Assembly (NCBI GenBank): GCA_028684405.1
Contig: JAQUGA010000132.1
Location: 1 to 6,880, forward strand
Length of the DNA: 6,880 nucleotides
From: Bacteroidales bacterium
GTDB taxonomy: Bacteria > Bacteroidota > Bacteroidia > Bacteroidales > WCHB1-69
Direction: 5' to 3'
The position numbers were made by a program, and so were the translations under genes. Below, piece by piece: positions 6,053 to 6,880 of this stretch. Under the pieces are notes generated by a model. It ran no database searches and was not told where the DNA came from. It saw only the letters and a list, made by a program, of their open reading frames with translations. Every line of letters starts with the position of its first letter. Position 1 is the stretch's first letter.

Positions 6053-6140
6053 GGCAGAGAAGAGGCTTGGACGTTTCGACAGATTCGACGGTGTTTGTTC
6101 CGAGAATCGGGGCTCATTGCAACGCTCCTCTCAACGACCG
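6053..6140. other. GC-rich island of unknown origin
   Basis: By hand count 49 of 88 bases are G or C (56%), against 18 of 60 (30%) at 5941-6000. It contains the direct repeat TTCGAC at 6075-6080 and 6084-6089, and a CCGA-GAA-TCGG mini-hairpin at 6100-6110. The minus-strand start (6140 downward, CGGTCGTTGAGAGGAGCGTT) loosely recalls dispersed intergenic repeats seen in Bacteroidota genomes. That resemblance is from memory and unverified. Confidence 0.4.
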
Positions 6141-6154
6141 AATTTACACATTGC

Positions 6155-6203
6155 AATTTGTGTTATCCGTGTTCTATTTGAAAGCACACAGATAACACAA
6201 ATT
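6155..6203. repeat. Near-perfect 18-bp inverted repeat at the convergent gene ends
   Basis: AATTTGTGTTATCCGTGT (6155-6172) and ACACAGATAACACAAATT (6186-6203) pair along all 18 positions with one mismatch that becomes a G-U pair in one transcript, around a 13-base loop. It lies 17 bases beyond the E1 stop codon on the minus strand. No T run follows in either direction, so it may act as a bidirectional mRNA 3' end or a REP-like dispersed element rather than a textbook terminator. Confidence 0.55.
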
Positions 6204-6220
6204 CTTTATTAGAAGTCCCC

Positions 6221-6880
6221 CTAGAATATTTGTGGATATTTATTAGGATTATACTCATGCATAATTTCGTACACAGCATCAAAAACATCTTCCGCATTTG
6301 GATTGGAAAAATAATCGCCATCGGTCGTATATGCAGGTCGGTGATCTTTTGCAGTAAGCGTTTTAGGCTCACTGTCCAAATAATAGAATCCTCTTTGCTC
6401 TTCCAGTACATTTTGCATCATAAAGGAAGTAGCACCGCCAGGCACATCTTCATCAAAGAACAAAATCTTGTTTGTTTTCTTCAAAGATTCAACAATGGTA
6501 TGATTCACATCAAACGGAACAAGTGACTGCACGTCAATTAATTCTGCAGAAACATTAAATTCTTTCAGCTGCTTAACAGCATCTTCCGCAATTCTAACAC
6601 AAGCTCCGTAAGTAACAATGGTTATATCAGTTCCTACTTTAATAAGTTCGGGTTGTCCGAATGGGATTCTGAAATCACCAATATTATCGGGCATTTTTTC
6701 ACGGAGACGATATCCATTAAGAGGTTCAATAATCAAAACAGGATCATCGCCTTCCATAGCGGTATTGTAAAATCCTGCAGCTTGAGTCATGTTTCGAGGG
6801 GTCAATACATGAACTCCCTTGATGGAATTAATAACCATGCTTAAAGGTGATCCTGAGTGCCATATTCCTTCCAAACGGTG
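6221..6880 (-). CDS. 2-oxoacid dehydrogenase E1 component, beta part (partial, N-terminus outside window)
   Basis: The visible 219 residues are the C-terminal part of an E1 enzyme; the gene runs off the right edge. E1 uses thiamine diphosphate to decarboxylate a 2-oxoacid (pyruvate or branched-chain) and pass the acyl group to E2 lipoamide. The start of the fragment (RLEGIWHSGSPLSMVINS, then VLTPRNMTQAAGFYNTAM and DDPVLIIEPLNGYRL) is the end of the transketolase-like pyrimidine domain. TDITIVTYGACVRIAEDAVK then opens the transketolase C-terminal domain, which includes ELIDVQSLVPFD and FFDEDVPGGATSFM. The wording closely fits the fused alpha/beta E1 proteins of Bacteroidota (about 680 residues as I recall), more than stand-alone E1 beta subunits. 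Whether this gene is fused cannot be seen here. The frame reads through codons up to 6880, so the TTG at 6874 is not the true start. Substrate preference is not determinable from this part. Confidence 0.9.
   Translation of the reverse strand, partial: HRLEGIWHSGSPLSMVINSIKGVHVLTPRNMTQAAGFYNTAMEGDDPVLIIEPLNGYRLREKMPDNIGDFRIPFGQPELIKVGTDITIVTYGACVRIAEDAVKQLKEFNVSAELIDVQSLVPFDVNHTIVESLKKTNKILFFDEDVPGGATSFMMQNVLEEQRGFYYLDSEPKTLTAKDHRPAYTTDGDYFSNPNAEDVFDAVYEIMHEYNPNKYPQIF

Larger units (their letters stand above)
5913..6220. other. Convergent intergenic region
   Basis: This region of 308 bases lies between the stop of the thioredoxin-like gene (plus) and the stop of the E1 gene (minus). Bases 5913-6021 are AT-rich with nothing recognisable. 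A weak hairpin plus nine T follows (6022-6052), then a GC-rich island (about 6053-6140) and an 18-bp inverted repeat (6155-6203). A 25-codon minus-strand frame in the island has no support as a gene. Confidence 0.6.

Noticed and set aside
6046..6145. 25-codon minus-strand frame in the GC-rich island (starting at the ATG near 6120)
   Set aside because: It reads mostly polar and basic residues and ends in the complement of the T run. Composition rather than coding constraint explains it.
6230..6844. Plus-strand open frames opposite the E1 gene
   Set aside because: They are antisense to a strongly conserved enzyme sequence and show no family features.

Overview
The window looks like a chromosomal segment from an AT-rich member of the Bacteroidota (Bacteroidales or Flavobacteriales-like). 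Three things point there. The leucyl-tRNA synthetase is of the Bacteroidota type, with a long insertion before NWCP and no zinc cysteines in the ZN-1 region. The 2-oxoacid dehydrogenase E1 fragment matches the fused alpha/beta E1 enzymes of that phylum. Two intergenic sites match the Bacteroidota -7 promoter consensus TAnnTTTG. No mobile-element gene, CRISPR array, tRNA or rRNA was found.

Layout. Bases 1-307 are non-coding and hold two hairpins downstream of leuS. leuS (308-3088, minus) is complete; its likely -7 box lies just upstream and rules out a longer N-terminus. Bases 3089-3736 are a long gene-free stretch holding an orphan plus-strand terminator, a possible plus-strand promoter, an ATT microsatellite and a candidate small RNA on the minus strand. 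Next come three plus-strand genes that all encode predicted lipoproteins: a small unrecognised one (3737-4204), a 401-residue one resembling DUF4221/beta-propeller lipoproteins (4265-5470), and a thioredoxin-like one with a CIPC motif (5430-5912). A strong terminator-like hairpin sits between the first and second, and the second and third overlap by 41 bases. Bases 5913-6220 separate this cluster from the convergent E1 gene and contain a T-tract terminator candidate, a short GC-rich island and a near-perfect 18-bp inverted repeat. The C-terminal part of the E1 gene (6221 to the right edge, minus) ends the window.

How it works together. leuS and the E1 gene are housekeeping genes and flank an accessory-looking block. 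That block would put three lipid-anchored proteins in the periplasm or outer membrane, one of them possibly a thiol-disulfide protein. The hairpin between the first and second genes probably makes the first gene's transcript more abundant than the downstream pair. The function of the cluster cannot be read from sequence alone. The candidate small RNA (about 3531-3603, minus) is the most distinctive non-coding signal: a -7 box, a 5' hairpin starting at the predicted transcription start, and an intrinsic terminator, all within about 85 bases.
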